Shown here one piece after another: positions 45,717 through 57,931 of a stretch of 64,000 bases of DNA. Every line of letters starts with the position of its first letter. The first letter of the stretch is position 1. Below the pieces are notes generated by a model that was not told the DNA's origin, did no database searches, and saw nothing but the letters and a program-made list of their open reading frames with translations. The DNA is from Eucalyptus grandis (taxonomy: Eukaryota; Streptophyta; Magnoliopsida; Myrtales; Myrtaceae), in the NCBI RefSeq assembly GCF_016545825.1, contig NC_052615.1:25913088-25977087 (forward strand). The letters are read 5' to 3'. The position numbers and the translations under genes were made by a program.

Positions 45717-46621
45717 TGATATTGCTAGTACGAGTACCTAGAGGGGGGGTGAATAGGTTTATAAAAATTTTCTTGAAGATTGCACAATACTTAGACAGAT
45801 GAAGGATTTGCAATAATAAAAAATCAATCGTAAAACTGAGTAAAGGAAAGAGAGAATTAAACACGCGGTTTATAGTGGTTCGGCTTGATTCAAGCCTACG
45901 TCCACTCTTCGCACCGACAGCCGATTGGCTGGATTCCACTATGAACAAAGAGATGTTACGGTTGTTGATCTTCCTTGATTTCTAGATGTAGATGATCTAC
46001 TACACTCGCTCAAGGTGTCACCAAGTATAAACACTCTCTCGTGTATACAATTTGCTCGAACCGTATCGACTAACAATCAAGGTTCTTCGACTGGAATTTT
46101 TCTATCAATCACACACTTAAAACAACTAGAACGTCTTCTTTTATACTCCTTTATGCCATCATAGCCGTTGGCACTTACCAAAGGAATTCCTCCAATCTAC
46201 CCGTTGGACGGAATCAATTAAGAAGATCATCCGAGCTATTTAAGGAATCTGATGATAGCCCATCAATCCTGTTCGCCCATACAATCAGGATCTTGGTTTC
46301 CAAGAATAGAACATTCCAAGAATGTTTCGTCGATCATCGGATCTTCAATTGATCTTAGATAAGAATCAAAGAATCTGAAATGATTATCCAACCAAGGATC
46401 TTTTCCAAGATAGGATCGAATCCTCAACCATATACTTCGGCTTTGGATTTCCTTCGTCACTGGATTAGAAAGACTGTCAGTGAGAATAGTCTTGAGTCTT
46501 GAGTCTTGAGTCTTGAGTCTTGAGATTACAAAGTCTTGAGACTTTAAACTGTCGATATCCAGACTAGACTAATAGAAATGTTTTGTAAGCTTAAAAATAT
46601 TTTGGAAAGATTTCTCCAACA
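45717..46621 (-). repeat. 3' LTR of element D
   Basis: A 905-base LTR; on the minus strand TGTTGGAGAAATCTTTCC to GCAATATCA. The TATA-like TATAAAA is on the minus strand at 46139-46145, and the heptamer array has five units (46490-46524). Confidence 0.94.
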
Positions 46622-46635
46622 ATCTCCCCCTTTTT
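46622..46635 (-). other. LTR-adjacent polypurine tract of element D
   Basis: On the minus strand AAAAAGGGGGAGAT abuts the LTR start. A second tract, AAAAAGGGGGAG, lies at 46946-46957, just beyond the ORF3 stop. Confidence 0.85.
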
Positions 46636-46985
46636 GATGGTGACAAAACTTTCTTGTAGATTTGAACAACTTTGACCTGCAAAAACATTTCTCAAGCAAT
46701 ATGACTAACTCATAAAGATTAATAAAACAACCAGACTCTGCATCCACAGCAAATTGGTTAGTCTTTCATGAGTAATACCATGTAACAATACTTGATATAA
46801 ATGCAACCAGTCAAGCATCAAAATCCACAACCAATTCAGTCAAATTTAAATTCACACCCAAGTTCAAGTTCTCAAGTCATACTCAAAAATAAATATAACC
46901 ACAAAAGTCAAAGTTTGTTTTAAAATTTGTTGGTTCAAATTGGTTCTCCCCCTTTTTGTCATCATTAAAAAGGGTGAGAAATGAG

Positions 46986-49057
46986 TCATGTCTGCTTGGG
47001 AATGCGCACGATCTGGAAATCTCCCATTGACTGGACTACGCCTTCTAGCCTCTTCAAGTCCTCCCTTAGATGAGCTACCTCCTCTCCTTTGGCATTGGCT
47101 TGAAGTTGCAGAGCGAGGTCTTTCATCTTGTCCTCCAGTGGGATCAAGATGCTTGTCCAGCATTCTTCATGGCTTGAATTTCACAATCCAGAGCATATAT
47201 TCGCCACGCATTTCCAGAAGAATATCCATGATGCGACGAAAATCTGCAGAATTGTCCGTCTGTGTACTGGCATGAGCTTTCTCAGATGGAGTAAATGTAG
47301 ACGATGGCACTTCTGTATAGTCTTGCAGATTTGGTGTCAACGTATCACCTTCTTCAGGCAATTGAGAAGCCTGAAATTCTTCTGGGTCTGCTGGAGATTG
47401 TCTTGGACCTTCATTATCGGCAGCATGAGGTGTGGACCTTTCTTGCTCGCCAACTCCTCCTGTCTCTAGGACATCCAAAGGGGAAGAGTGATGATCATGC
47501 TCTTGATTTCCCTTCTCTCTAGATTCAGCAGCAGACTTTTCTTTCTCTTCTTCAGCTTCTTTCTCCTTCTTTCTCTGCTCTTCTTCTTCTTTGTTCTTGG
47601 TTTGCTCTTCTTCTTCTCTCTCTCTTTCTTCCGAAGTTCTCACGGCTGAGACACGTAACGTCCGGTTCTTGTCAAGGCATGGATAGTAGGATCTTCATCC
47701 TCTTCATCTTCATCCTCCAGATGAGAGGTCTTTTCTTCTTTTTTGATGGGGCACCAATGGCCTCCTTTCCTTTTCTTTTGAAGGTATCGAACTCGGAGAT
47801 TTCACTCTGAATTTCTCCATTGCCTTGGAAAGTTCTTGCAGGCGCATCTTCGTTAACATCTTCAAACCTACCACCATCTTATCACACGGTTGAACACAAA
47901 GTGTTTGTGGCGGTTCAATATTCATGTGTCTGAAGATCTTGGTCACCAGACCAGGATAAGGCAATTATCCTTTGTCTTTCAACATTGCTCTGTACATATG
48001 GAAGAGAATAGTGTGCGGGAGAGAGAACTTTCGTCCTGAGTTGATTGCGTACATCAACTTTGCTTCAAAAAGAGACACGGAAGTCTTTGACGTAGACTTC
48101 GGTCTGAGACAGTTGATTACAATCTTATGAAGCACAATGTTGATGGCATTCATCCTGAATAGGTAACTTTCTTCTCTCAAGGCCCCTATCTTTGACAAGT
48201 TCCAGAGTAGTACGAGTAGGTGAGACTTTGATTGGTAGATAACGCCCTCGTTCAACTCCAACTATGTCCGCCAACATATTCACATCTACCACGTAGACTT
48301 GGTCTCGTGACATCGAATGAAATTCTATTCACATCCGAAAGCTAAGATTTGAATAGAAATAAGCGGTCGATGAGCATACCCGTCCTTAGAGTCGAGCAAA
48401 ATTCTCAAGTTGAAACAAATTCAACTTTTCTCTTAAGTTCATGTTGATGGCGTCCGAAGTCAAAATCGACACTTCTAGGGTTTATCACCCTCTTTTCAAC
48501 AAATGCCCGAAATACACATTTTCCCGATCCTTGGATTTGAACAAATCCATCCGATTTCCTTTCACCTTTGCTGCCACTCCCATTTTCGGTTGAAATTCAA
48601 GGAACATTCTGTCATCATCGTTCCCTTCAATTAAATTTTGTCCCGGCATACGAGGATCACTTGGAATGTTCGCAAGTGCGTCCTCCGCTTTTCCTTTCGG
48701 GCAACTCCCAATTCCTCCATTTTTCTCAGAAAAAGATACTCATTCCCATAATTTTTGTCCTTAAGAAAGTCATCTATATATTTCAATGGAGTACCGGTGC
48801 TTTTCAACGCACGATAAAGTTTATAGATACAGGAGGGTTTTTGGACTCTTACTGGGTCGCATCCTCGATTATCTCTTCTTCCGGATGATGACTTGCACCT
48901 TGTGGGCGGGAGGCGTTGAATGACGTGGATGAGAGCGAATCGACTTTGTCGCCGACTTGTTAAGTCTTCTTCCTCGCTGAGATCAAGTGAGTCGGTCCCT
49001 TCTCCATTCTTTGTGGTCCCCGCTTGCGATTCTTGATGATTTCCTCGAAGAAGACAT
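46986..49057 (-). pseudogene. ORF3 of Copia element D, frameshifted
   Basis: It starts at ATG 49057 (MSSSRKSSRIASG-like) and ends at TGA (plus strand TCA 46986-46988) after GDFQIVRIPKQT. Pieces are read at 48313-47965 (DVNMLADIVGVERGRYLPIK, FRMNAINIVLHKIVINCLRP), 47964-47710 (YPGLVTKIFRHMNIEPPQTL) and 47643-47167 (a Glu/Lys coiled coil from EREREEEEQTKNKEEEEQRK, then STQTDNSADFRRIMDILLEM). At least four frameshifts occur. The domain order equals that of A, B and C. It has no membrane segment, so the data do not support an envelope role. Confidence 0.85.
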
Positions 49058-49479
49058 CTTTCTTTGTCGATTAGAAGATTCCTTCACTTGCTTTCCCAAG
49101 AAAAATGACCACTTTCGACGACGAACAAGCAAAGAGAAACAAAGATCGGGAGGAGAGTGCCTTTTAGGGTTTTGAAGATTGGGAAAAGAAAACCGTATAT
49201 ATATAACTCAGTTTTGAAAAGGGAAGTTCAATCGGTGCAAGGAAAGTGAACGAACACTTCTTTTCAAAATCAATAACTGCCAAAATTATTCCTTTTTAAA
49301 AAGACAAGTCTTCAAATTTCACGCGGATTATAGAATAACCGAACGAAAGATCGTACCTTTTCGAGTTTGGATAAAATAACTAAACGAAAATTCGTACCTT
49401 TAGATAAAATACAACTTACAATTATAGCCACGAATGTCCGAGTCCGAGGATTTAAAGTCTAAAAGATTAGAGTCTTAGA

Positions 49480-52400
49480 GTTGGTGAGTCTCTAGACTTT
49501 AACTTCTTCAAGCTTCAAAATGTTGAGTCTTGAACGGATAAAGTCGAATTGATTTTTCTCCAAAGGCTTTGTGAATATACGCTAGTTGACTCTTTGAATC
49601 AACAAATTGAATCGAGATTTCTCCATTTTGAATATGATCTCTAATGAAGTGATGTCGAATCTCAATATGCTTTGCTCTTGAATGAAGGATTGGATTTTTG
49701 GTGAGATTGATCGCATTGGTGTTGTCACATCTGATTTCTGTGCATGAGTCTTCAATCCCAAAGTCTTGTAGCTATTGTTTTATCCATAGAATTTGCGAAC
49801 AGCAGCTTCCAAGAGCTACATACTATGCTTCTGTCGTTGAGAGAGCTACGTGCTTTGCTTCCTCGAAACCAAGACACCGTCCCGTTTCCAAGCAGTTGAC
49901 AAGTTCCAAGTGCTTTTTCTATCGACTATGTAACCGCCAGATCTCGCATCTCGAGTATCCTAGAAGATTAAAGTCTCCTTCTTGGGATACCAGACCGATG
50001 CTTGAAGATGAGGCAACGTATTTGATAACACGTTTGCAGCACTAAGATGGGATTCTCTAGATCCGATTGAAACCTAGCACAAATGCAAACACTCAACAAA
50101 ATATCAGGTCTAGAAGCGAAGATAAAGAAGTGAACCGATCATGCTCCCCGTACAGCTTTTGATCTAGTTTCTTCCTTCTTCATCCTTGTCTATCTTCCGA
50201 GAACATGACATTGGTATGTCGGTCTTTTTGCACTTTTCCAATCCAAACCTTTTTGACAAGATCATTCGCATATTTTTCTTGATGAATAAAAGTTCCTTCC
50301 TTCATTTGTTTCACTTGGAGTCCAAGAAAGAATGTTAACTCTCCCATCATACTCATTTCAAACTCATCCCGCATAGACTTAGAAAATTTCTTGCATAGAC
50401 TTTCATTAGGTGATCCAAAAATAATATCGTCCACATATATTTGAACAAGTAAAAAGCTTTTGTTTTCCTTTTTTGATAAACAAAGTAGTATCTACTTTAC
50501 CTTTGACAAAACCATTCTCGTAATAAAACTTACTTAGTCCGTCGTACCAAGCTCGAGGTGCTTGCTTTAAACCATACACGCCTTTTTTCACCAAGACCGA
50601 GTCCGGCTTCTTTGGGTCTTCAAACCTGTGGTTGTTCCACATAAACTTCCTCATGGATGAATCCATTTAGGAATGCACTTTTGACGTCCATTTGGAATAA
50701 CCTGAAATTTTATAACAAGCAAACGCAAGTAATAGACGAATAGCTTCTAACCTTGCTACTGGAGCGTAAGTCTCATCATAGTCTATTCCTTCTTCTTGCG
50801 TATATCCTTTGGCCACGAGTCTTGCTTTGTTTCGTACGACTTTTCCTTCTTCATTCATCTTGTTCCTGAATACCCATTTGGTTCCAATAATGTTTTACCT
50901 TTTGGTTTAGATGTCAATTCCTTGTACATCATTGATGTTGAACTGTCTCGAGTTCTTCTTGCATAGCTTCGATCCAACTTTCATCGATAAAGCTTCTTCT
51001 ATGCTTTTTGGTTCAATTTCAGAAATGAGAGCCACGGCACTAGATTCTTCACTCCTTTTTGATCTGGTGCGGATTCCTTCATTGATTTCGTCAATAATGA
51101 GATCTTTGGGATGACTGGATTTATGCTTCCAGTTACTGCTTGATCTGCCTGGTTGATGATCTCTTTCTTTATTTGAATCTTCATGAGTTTCTTGATGTTG
51201 GACTTCCAAAGACTGAGATGCTTCTTGAGTTGTAAGCGTTGGAAGGTCTGGAGTGGGTTCAGACTCTTCATACTGAGTCTGGCTGGATTCATCTTGCATT
51301 GAATCTTGGAATTTGACATTCATTGATTCCTCCACCGACTGGCTTTTCTTATTATAGACTCTGTAGGCTTTGCTTGATGTAGAATATCCAAGGAAGATGC
51401 CTTCATCTGATCTTTCTTCAAACTTACCAACTCGATCATTTGCATTTTTCAAAATAAAGCATTTGCAACCAAACACATGAAAGTATGAAATAATAGGCTT
51501 CTTACCTTTGAACAATTCATAGGGGGTTTTTTCTAAAATAGGTCTTAAAAAGACTCTATTTATAATATAGCATGCCGTTGAAACAGCTTTTAAAAATCGT
51601 GAAGAAATTTTGCTTTCAATTAAAAGTGTTCTAGCCATTTCTTGAAGAGATCTATTCTTTCTTTCCACAACTCCATTTTGCTCGAGTATATGGAGAGGAA
51701 AACATATGATTAAAACCAGATTTATCACAAAATTTCGTAAAATCTTGATTTTCAAATTCACTTCCATGATCTGTTCTTATGCTTGAGATTGCACATCCTT
51801 TTTCATTTTGAACCTTTTTGGCAAATTTTTCAAAATGCGAAAAGGTTTCTGACTTACTTGCAAGGAAATATACCCAAGTAAAGCGGGAGTAATCATCCAC
51901 AATTACCAGCAATATTTCTACCTCCAATGCTCGGGTTCTAGTCGGTCCGAAGAGATCCATATGAAACAACCGTAGTACATGATTAGTAGAGACATGATTT
52001 ATTGGCTTAAATGAATTTCTTACCTGCGTTTCCTGTAATGCATGGAGTGCATGAATCGACTTTGGTATGGCAATTAGGTAGACCTCAAACAAGCTTCTTT
52101 GATGGGATTTTGGCTAATTGCTTCTTGTTGACATGGCCAAGCTTTCGTGCCATAAGACCGCTTCATCTTGAATTGAGATTAGGCATTGTGCTTCATTTGG
52201 TTTTACATCAAGGAGGTAGATATTTCCATGCCTTCGACCCATGAAAGACTAAGTTGAGTCTTTGCTAATTCCAGAACATATGCCTTCTTGAAAGGAGATC
52301 TTGAAACCAGTATCACACAATTGGCTAATGCTTAGCAGATTGTAGTTGAGTCCTTCCACTAGAGAGACATTGCTTATTGTGAGATTTCCAATTTTCACAA

Positions 52401-53000
52401 TTCCAAATCCTGCAATGCATGGAGTGCATGAATCGACTTTTGGTATGGCAATTTAGGTAGACCTCGAACAAGCTTCTTTGATGGGATTTTGGCTAATTGC
52501 TTCATGTTGACATGGCCAAGCTTTCGTGCCATAAGACCGCTTCATCTTGAATTGAGATTAGGCATTGTGCTTCATTTGGTTTTACATCAAGGAGGTAGAT
52601 ATTTCCATGCCTTCGACCCATGAAAGACTCGAGTTGAGTCTTTGCTAATTCCAGAACATATGCCTTCTTGAAAGGAGATCTTGAAACCAAAGATCACACA
52701 ATTGGCTAATGCTTAGCAGATTGTAGTTGAGTCCTTCCACTAGAGAGACATTGCTTATTGTGAGATTTCCAATTTTCACAATTCCAAATCCCACAATGCT
52801 TCCTTTGTTGTTTCCTCCAAATGAAACTTTTCCACTATTCACTTGAACAAGCTTTATGAAGCAATTGGAGTCTCCTGTCATGTGTCTTGAACATCCGCTG
52901 TCAAGATACCATTTAACTTTCTTTTTGACAGAGACCTCAAATTCACTGTCTGAGTCTGATCCAGAGTCTGAGTCTGATTGTGCCATCAGACACAAGTTGG
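49480..53000 (-). pseudogene. pol of Copia element D: protease, integrase, RT, RNase H
   Basis: The protease active site is WYLDSGCSRHMTGD at about 52905. The first integrase part is duplicated (see 52034-52791). The integrase core shows VIVDDYSRFTWVYF, SIRTDHGSEFENQDF and the Glu context NGVVERKNRSLQEM, with a frameshift near 51700. Integrase C-terminus and linker run 51540-50907. RT shows [20 protein letters not shown] at 50858, [12 protein letters not shown] and a catalytic YVDD-type site near 50434 (shifted). RNase H ends near 49490. The frameshifts are single-base events. The enzyme set is complete in content but not translatable. Confidence 0.9.
52034..52791 (-). repeat. 377-base tandem duplication inside pol of D
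   Basis: Unit 52034-52410 and unit 52411-52791 cover the same protease-integrase junction (containing IYLLDVKPNEAQCLISIQDE and VSLVEGLNYNLLSISQLCD). They differ by a few substitutions and one-base indels. Elements B and C do not carry it. It breaks the polyprotein even without the frameshifts. Confidence 0.9.
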
Positions 53001-53037
53001 CATATTCCTCGTCACTTTCTTTACACTCTGTGTCGCT

Positions 53038-54030
53038 TCAAGTTTCGGCTTTGAGAGCTTTTCGAGACTTTTCAGCTTTTCCTCTCTTTTTCTTCAGAAG
53101 ATGACAATTGCGTCTGATGTGTCCCTTTTTCTTACATTCGAAGCAAACTACAACTTTGTTTGGTTCCTCATTATCAACAAACTTGGTTTGCTGTTTCTGA
53201 AAACTTTGTTTCTCTGAGTTGAACCTTCTTCCTTTTCTATTCAGCTTTCCGAACCTTCTAATCATAAGAGCAAGCTCTTCATCGTCCGCATCTTCTTCGT
53301 AATCAGATCATCGAATCATCATTAGATTTTAATGCAATGGATTTCTTGCCTCTTGGATCTTCGTCTTCATTAATTCGTTCCACTTCGTAAGACCGAAGAG
53401 TTCCAATCAGCTCGTCTACGTATAATGGCATAATTCTTTGCGTCTCTCTTATTGAAGTCTTTATATGATTCCAATCCTTGGAGAGTCCACGCAAGAGCTT
53501 GTTCACCTTCATAGGATCAGAAATTTTCTGTCCTTGATTCTCAAGGCCATTGACAATATCTGTAAAACGGCTAAACATGTCGCTTATAGATTCTCCCGGT
53601 TTCATTTTGAAGGATTCATATTGACCAAGGAGAATGTTAATTCTCGTCTCCTTCACTCAGTCCGTCCTTCATAAGTGATATGTAATCTGTCCCACTTCTT
53701 TTGCTGTATCACAAGAAGATATTTTGTTATATTCAGTTGGTGATAAAGCACAATATAAAGAGTAAATTGCTTTTGCATCGAGTGCTTGTCTCTTGTTTAT
53801 CTCTTCTTGAGACATTCCGCTAGTATCAACAGTTTCTTTCCCTCTTTCGAATACTGATGCAGCAGTAGGAGTAATTCCTCTTTCCACCACATCCCATTCT
53901 AGAGGATCCTTTGACCGTAGAAAAGCTTTCATCTTGTTTTTCCAGATGTTGTAATCCTTTCCATCAAAGTAGGGTGGTCTAGTATTGCTTTGCCCTTCCA
54001 CTCAGCCCCCGGTGCTAGCATACTAGCCAT
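53038..54030 (-). pseudogene. gag of Copia element D, short form
   Basis: ATG at 54030 starts MASMLAPG, as in B. A shift follows at once, then MEGQSNTRPPYFDGKDYNIW (54001) and, after a shift near 53665, KETRINILLGQYESFKMKPG to about 53303. The zinc knuckle CFECKKKGHIRRNC lies near 53105-53146. After the Ser/Asp-rich stretch SDSDSEFEVS the frame passes straight to the protease. The coiled coil and second zinc knuckle found in B (about 4560-5185) are absent. Confidence 0.87.
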
Positions 54031-54076
54031 GGATCTTTTACTCAAGTAAAACACTTCAAATAAAGTAAGAACACGA

Positions 54077-54087
54077 GCTCGATACCA
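54077..54087 (-). other. Primer binding site of element D, one base short
   Basis: The minus strand reads TGGTATCGAGC. The Met-tRNA complement is TGGTATCAGAGC, so one A is missing. It lies two bases from the LTR end. Confidence 0.85.
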
Positions 54088-54089
54088 AT

Positions 54090-54992
54090 TGATATTGCTA
54101 GTACGAGTACCTAGAGGGGTGAATAGGTTTATAAAAATTTTCTTGAAGATTGCACAATACTTAGACAGATGAAGGATTTGCAATAATAAAAATCAATCAT
54201 AAACCGAGTAAAGGAAAGAGAGAATTGAACACGCGGTTTATAGTGGTTCGGCTTGATTCAAGCCTACGTCCACTCTTCTGCACTGACAGCCGATTGGCTG
54301 GATTCCACTATGAACAAAGAGATGTTACAGTGTTGATCTTCCTTGATTTCTAGATGTAGATGATCTACTACACTCGCTCAAGGTGTCACCAAGTATAAAC
54401 ACTCTCTGTGTATACAATTTGCTCGAACATCGACTAACAATCAAGGTTCTTCGACTGGAATTTTTCTATCAATCACACACTTAAAACAACTAGAACGTCT
54501 TCCTTTTATACTCCTTTATGCCATCATAACCGTTGGCACTTACCAAAGGAATTCCTTCAATCTACCCGTTGGACGGAATCAATTAAGAAGATCATCCCAG
54601 CTATTTAAGGAATCTGATGATAGCCCATCAATCCTCGTTCGCCCATACAATCAGGATCTTGGTTTCAAGAATAGAACATTCCAAGAATGTTTCATCGATC
54701 ATCGGATCTTCAATTGATCTTAGATAAGAATCAAAGAATCCGAAATGATTATCCAACCAAGGGATCTTTTCCAGAGGATAGGATCGAATCCTCAACCATA
54801 TACTTCGGCTTTGGATTTCCTTCACACTGGATTAGAAAGACCGGTGAGAATAGTCTTGAGTCTTGAGTCTTGAGTCTTGAGTCTTGAGTCTTGAGATTAC
54901 AAAGTCTTGAGACTTTAAACTGACGATATCCGCACTAGACTGATAGAAATGTTTTGTCAGCTTCAAAATATTTTGGAAAGATTTCTCTAACA
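54090..54992 (-). repeat. 5' LTR of element D
   Basis: A 903-base LTR, on the minus strand TGTTAGAGAAATCTTTCC to GCAATATCA. TATAAAA is at 54504-54510 (minus) and the heptamer array has six units (54854-54895). Confidence 0.94.
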
Positions 54993-54997
54993 TTTAG

Positions 54998-55959
54998 ATA
55001 GGATGATTTTTTGTTTATATCTTCTTGAGGGTCCTAATTTCGTACATTTTACCATATTATCCAATGAAGAAATTGTATAACCATTCCAAAATAGGTGTCA
55101 CCCACGATACTCTTCGTATAGGATAGGAGCTATGCATGTGTTCATAATTCCCTGCTTTTAGCTTCATGTGTTTGATTTGCCGTGATTTTTCTCAATGCAA
55201 TGTTCTTTCAATTAAGCACGGTGTGAATTGTTTTTTGTTTCTGATTGCTAACCAAAAGTTTGTAGATTTCTCCTAGAATTAAAACAATGAACACGTCCAT
55301 CACAGAAACTCAATTACAAGGGAAGATTTGCTAGTTTGCATAACCTAGTCCTTATTATGGTGATTTTTTCTTTTTCTTTTTTTGGCACTTTGCACGGTAG
55401 GAATAGAGAACAAGTTGAAACATTTTCCAAGCCCTATATATGAATGATTAACCATGTTGAAAGTAATAACAGAGGATTAGGAAAGCAATATCTTTACCGA
55501 GCTCTTCCTCTACAATCTTATGGTGTAGGAGGTGTATATCCACGACATGGTCTGCAATTACGTTTGGTACTGATTAATGATTTTCATTTGATCACTGCGC
55601 ATTCACCTTAGAAAAGTCGATAATCTAAGCAATATTTCATTTACATGAGACAAATGAACTGAACAGAATGGACAAGAGAATATATTGTAAAATGGTATTG
55701 TTGTTGTGGGGTAAAAATGTCTTAATATGCTCTTGCCCATTAATCCAATGGGAAAAAAAGATGGATGTGTCTTACCGATCCATTTCTGTAGACTGAGCTT
55801 TTACATCTAGGACTGGATTGGGCACTTTGGATGATGCTGGGAAAGTGATATTCATCAACTTCTTATTATAGATGAAGTCAAATATTTGTTTTTAGGAGTT
55901 TTTTTTGTCTTTTCTATCATATTTGCTTTTAGGTTAAAAGTGATATCTTTATATTAGTG
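54998..55959. other. Intergenic, nothing recognised
   Basis: AT-rich sequence without a gene, RNA or element end that I can support. Confidence 0.5.
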
Positions 55960-56265
55960 ATGACAAGACCCTAGCCGTCAAGACGCTGAAAAATGATATA
56001 GAGAGGCAAGAAAAAGATAGAAGAAAAAAGTGAGTTTTTTTTCTTGATGAGGGTTTTCAATCTCTTTGTACCCTGATCTTAAGAGAAAATTGTCGTTGTA
56101 TTCCAACTTTTTCGAAGTCTAGTGGATTCGCAGAGTGCCTCTGCGCGGAGACGTAGCCCAGGTTTGAGTGAACTTCGATAACAAATTTTCTGGCGTATTC
56201 ATCTGATTCTATTCTTTCATTACTATATCATATCTAGTGAATTGTTTGCAAGCGTTATTTTTGTG
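55960..56265 (+). repeat. Old Copia-type LTR fragment, split by the solo LTR
   Basis: GATGACAAGACCCTAGCC, then CTCTTTGTACCCTGATC, TGCGCGGAGACGTAGCCCAG and CATATCTAGTGAATTGTTTG in this order recall the R-U5 part of other plant Copia LTRs. The sequence seems to resume at 57203 with GACGTGCGATTTCGTAACA, a plausible LTR end at 57226. The start and target duplication were not found, so this is tentative. Confidence 0.4.
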
Positions 56266-56270
56266 GAATC

Positions 56271-57202
56271 TGTTGGAGAAATCTTCTTAAAGTGTTTTGA
56301 AGCCGACAAAACGTTTCCATCAGTCCCAGTCTCGAAGGTTTGCAAGACTCGATATTTAAAGTCCAAGACCTCCGGACAGCCAGACTCAAGACTCAAAGTC
56401 TATCGTCATTGATAGTCTCTAATCCATTGAAGAAAGGTTATCCAGAACTAGATGTTTCGTTAAGGATTCAACCTTATCAACTTGAGAAGACCTCGTGGCT
56501 GGAAAAGACGTAGCGGAATCCTTTGATTGATCGAGATTGATTTCGATGATTGAAGATTCGATGATTGCCTAAATATTCTTGGAAGGTTTTTCTTATGGAA
56601 ACCGAGATCCTGATTGTATGGGCGAACATGATTTATGGGCTATTGAGATGTTCCTTTAATAGCTCAAACAATCTTCCTAATTGACTCCGTCTAACGGGTA
56701 GATTGGAGGAATTCCTTTGGTAAGTGCTAATGGGTATAATGGCATAAAGGAGTATATAAGGAAGACGTTCTTAGTTGTTCGAGGTGTGCGCGATAGAAGA
56801 ATTCCAAAGTCTGAAGCTTCTTGTTGTTTAGACAATCACTTTGAGCGAATACTTGTATACAAAAGAAAGTCTATATTTGTAAGAAACCTTGAGGAGGTGT
56901 GGGAGAACATCTATACTGTGGAATCAAGGCAAAGCTTTGCTGTAACTTCTCTTTTGATCATAGTGAAATCCAGCCGGTGGGCTGTCAGTGCGGAAGAGTG
57001 GACGTAGGCTTGGAATAAGCCGAACCACTATAAATCATGTGTTCAATTTTCTCTTCCTTACTCTCTTTACCTTGATCGTATTTCATTTTGTTAATCAATA
57101 GAGAATTTCCTTTCCATCGATTGCCAAGAATCGCTTCCGTATCTCGATAAATTGTTTGTGCACCTATTCACCCCCCTCTAGGTGCTTGTACTAGCTATCT
57201 CA
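56271..57202 (+). repeat. Solo LTR, Copia A/B subfamily, TSD GAATC
   Basis: 932 bases from TGTTGGAGAAATC to GCTATCTCA, flanked by GAATC (56266-56270 and 57203-57207). TATATAA lies at 56753-56759. It is very similar to 2186-3112. No internal sequence is left, so it arose by LTR-LTR recombination. Confidence 0.94.
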
Positions 57203-57226
57203 GAATCGACGTGCGATTTCGTAACA

Positions 57227-57928
57227 CTTCTCTAGAAACCATCTCCGGATTTCTCTCACTGGCATGCAAAGTACCTTACTTGGTGGATGATGCAGCTTCA
57301 CTAAAGAATGTGGCAACAGGAACGGCTTAAAGTAGTTGGACCCCATGGGTTCAGGGTTTGTATCAAAGAATGTTTAGGATGTTCGAGGATCAGCCGCTGC
57401 TCCTCTCTGGACATTAGCAAGCGATGCATGTATTCCATGCATGAACACAAAAGATGAAGCGAAATGATTGTTTTTAGCGTGAGTGGGTGATTATATTTTT
57501 TTCCTCTGATTTGGTGATACAGTCTTGGCCTTGTGTATCTGATTATTTGATGATATTACTCACTAGATTGACTTGAAAGTTCTAATATTACCTAATCGGA
57601 AATGAAGAATCTTGCATCAGCCATGACTCTTGCTCTTAGTAGATGTTGAAAATATTATGGTACTTCCTGCAGCTTTGCGCAACTATGCCATTAAAGTCGA
57701 AGGCAAGTCCCACTTTCATGGCAACTTCATCTCCACGCTAGTAAACATCACATTCTCTGGCAAATTAATTATCACGTCCATAACTTACCAACCTCTTACC
57801 CAATCAACTTCTAAAATTTAGAAGCTGTTAACTTACCAAAAAATTTGACATGGGTAAGTTTATTCAACGTCTGCAACTTATTAACCTTTATCCTTGTCCA
57901 CCCGTGAAATTTGGAAAAAGTTGGTAAT
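57227..57928. other. Intergenic, nothing recognised
   Basis: No coding or element end seen between the old LTR fragment and the GC-cored MITE. Confidence 0.5.
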
Positions 57929-57931
57929 TTA

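Larger units (their letters stand above)
45717..54992 (-). mobile_element. Copia element D, complete, minus strand, TSD TTTAG
   Basis: A complete 9276-base element. The 5' LTR is 54090-54992, the primer site 54077-54087, gag 53038-54030, pol 49480-53000, ORF3 46986-49057, the purine tract 46622-46635 and the 3' LTR 45717-46621. TTTAG is present on both flanks (45712-45716 and 54993-54997). The two LTRs are nearly identical apart from scattered one-base indels and a 5-versus-6 unit heptamer array, so insertion was recent. Reading frames nevertheless contain many one-base shifts. It is the best reference copy of this family in the window. Confidence 0.95.
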
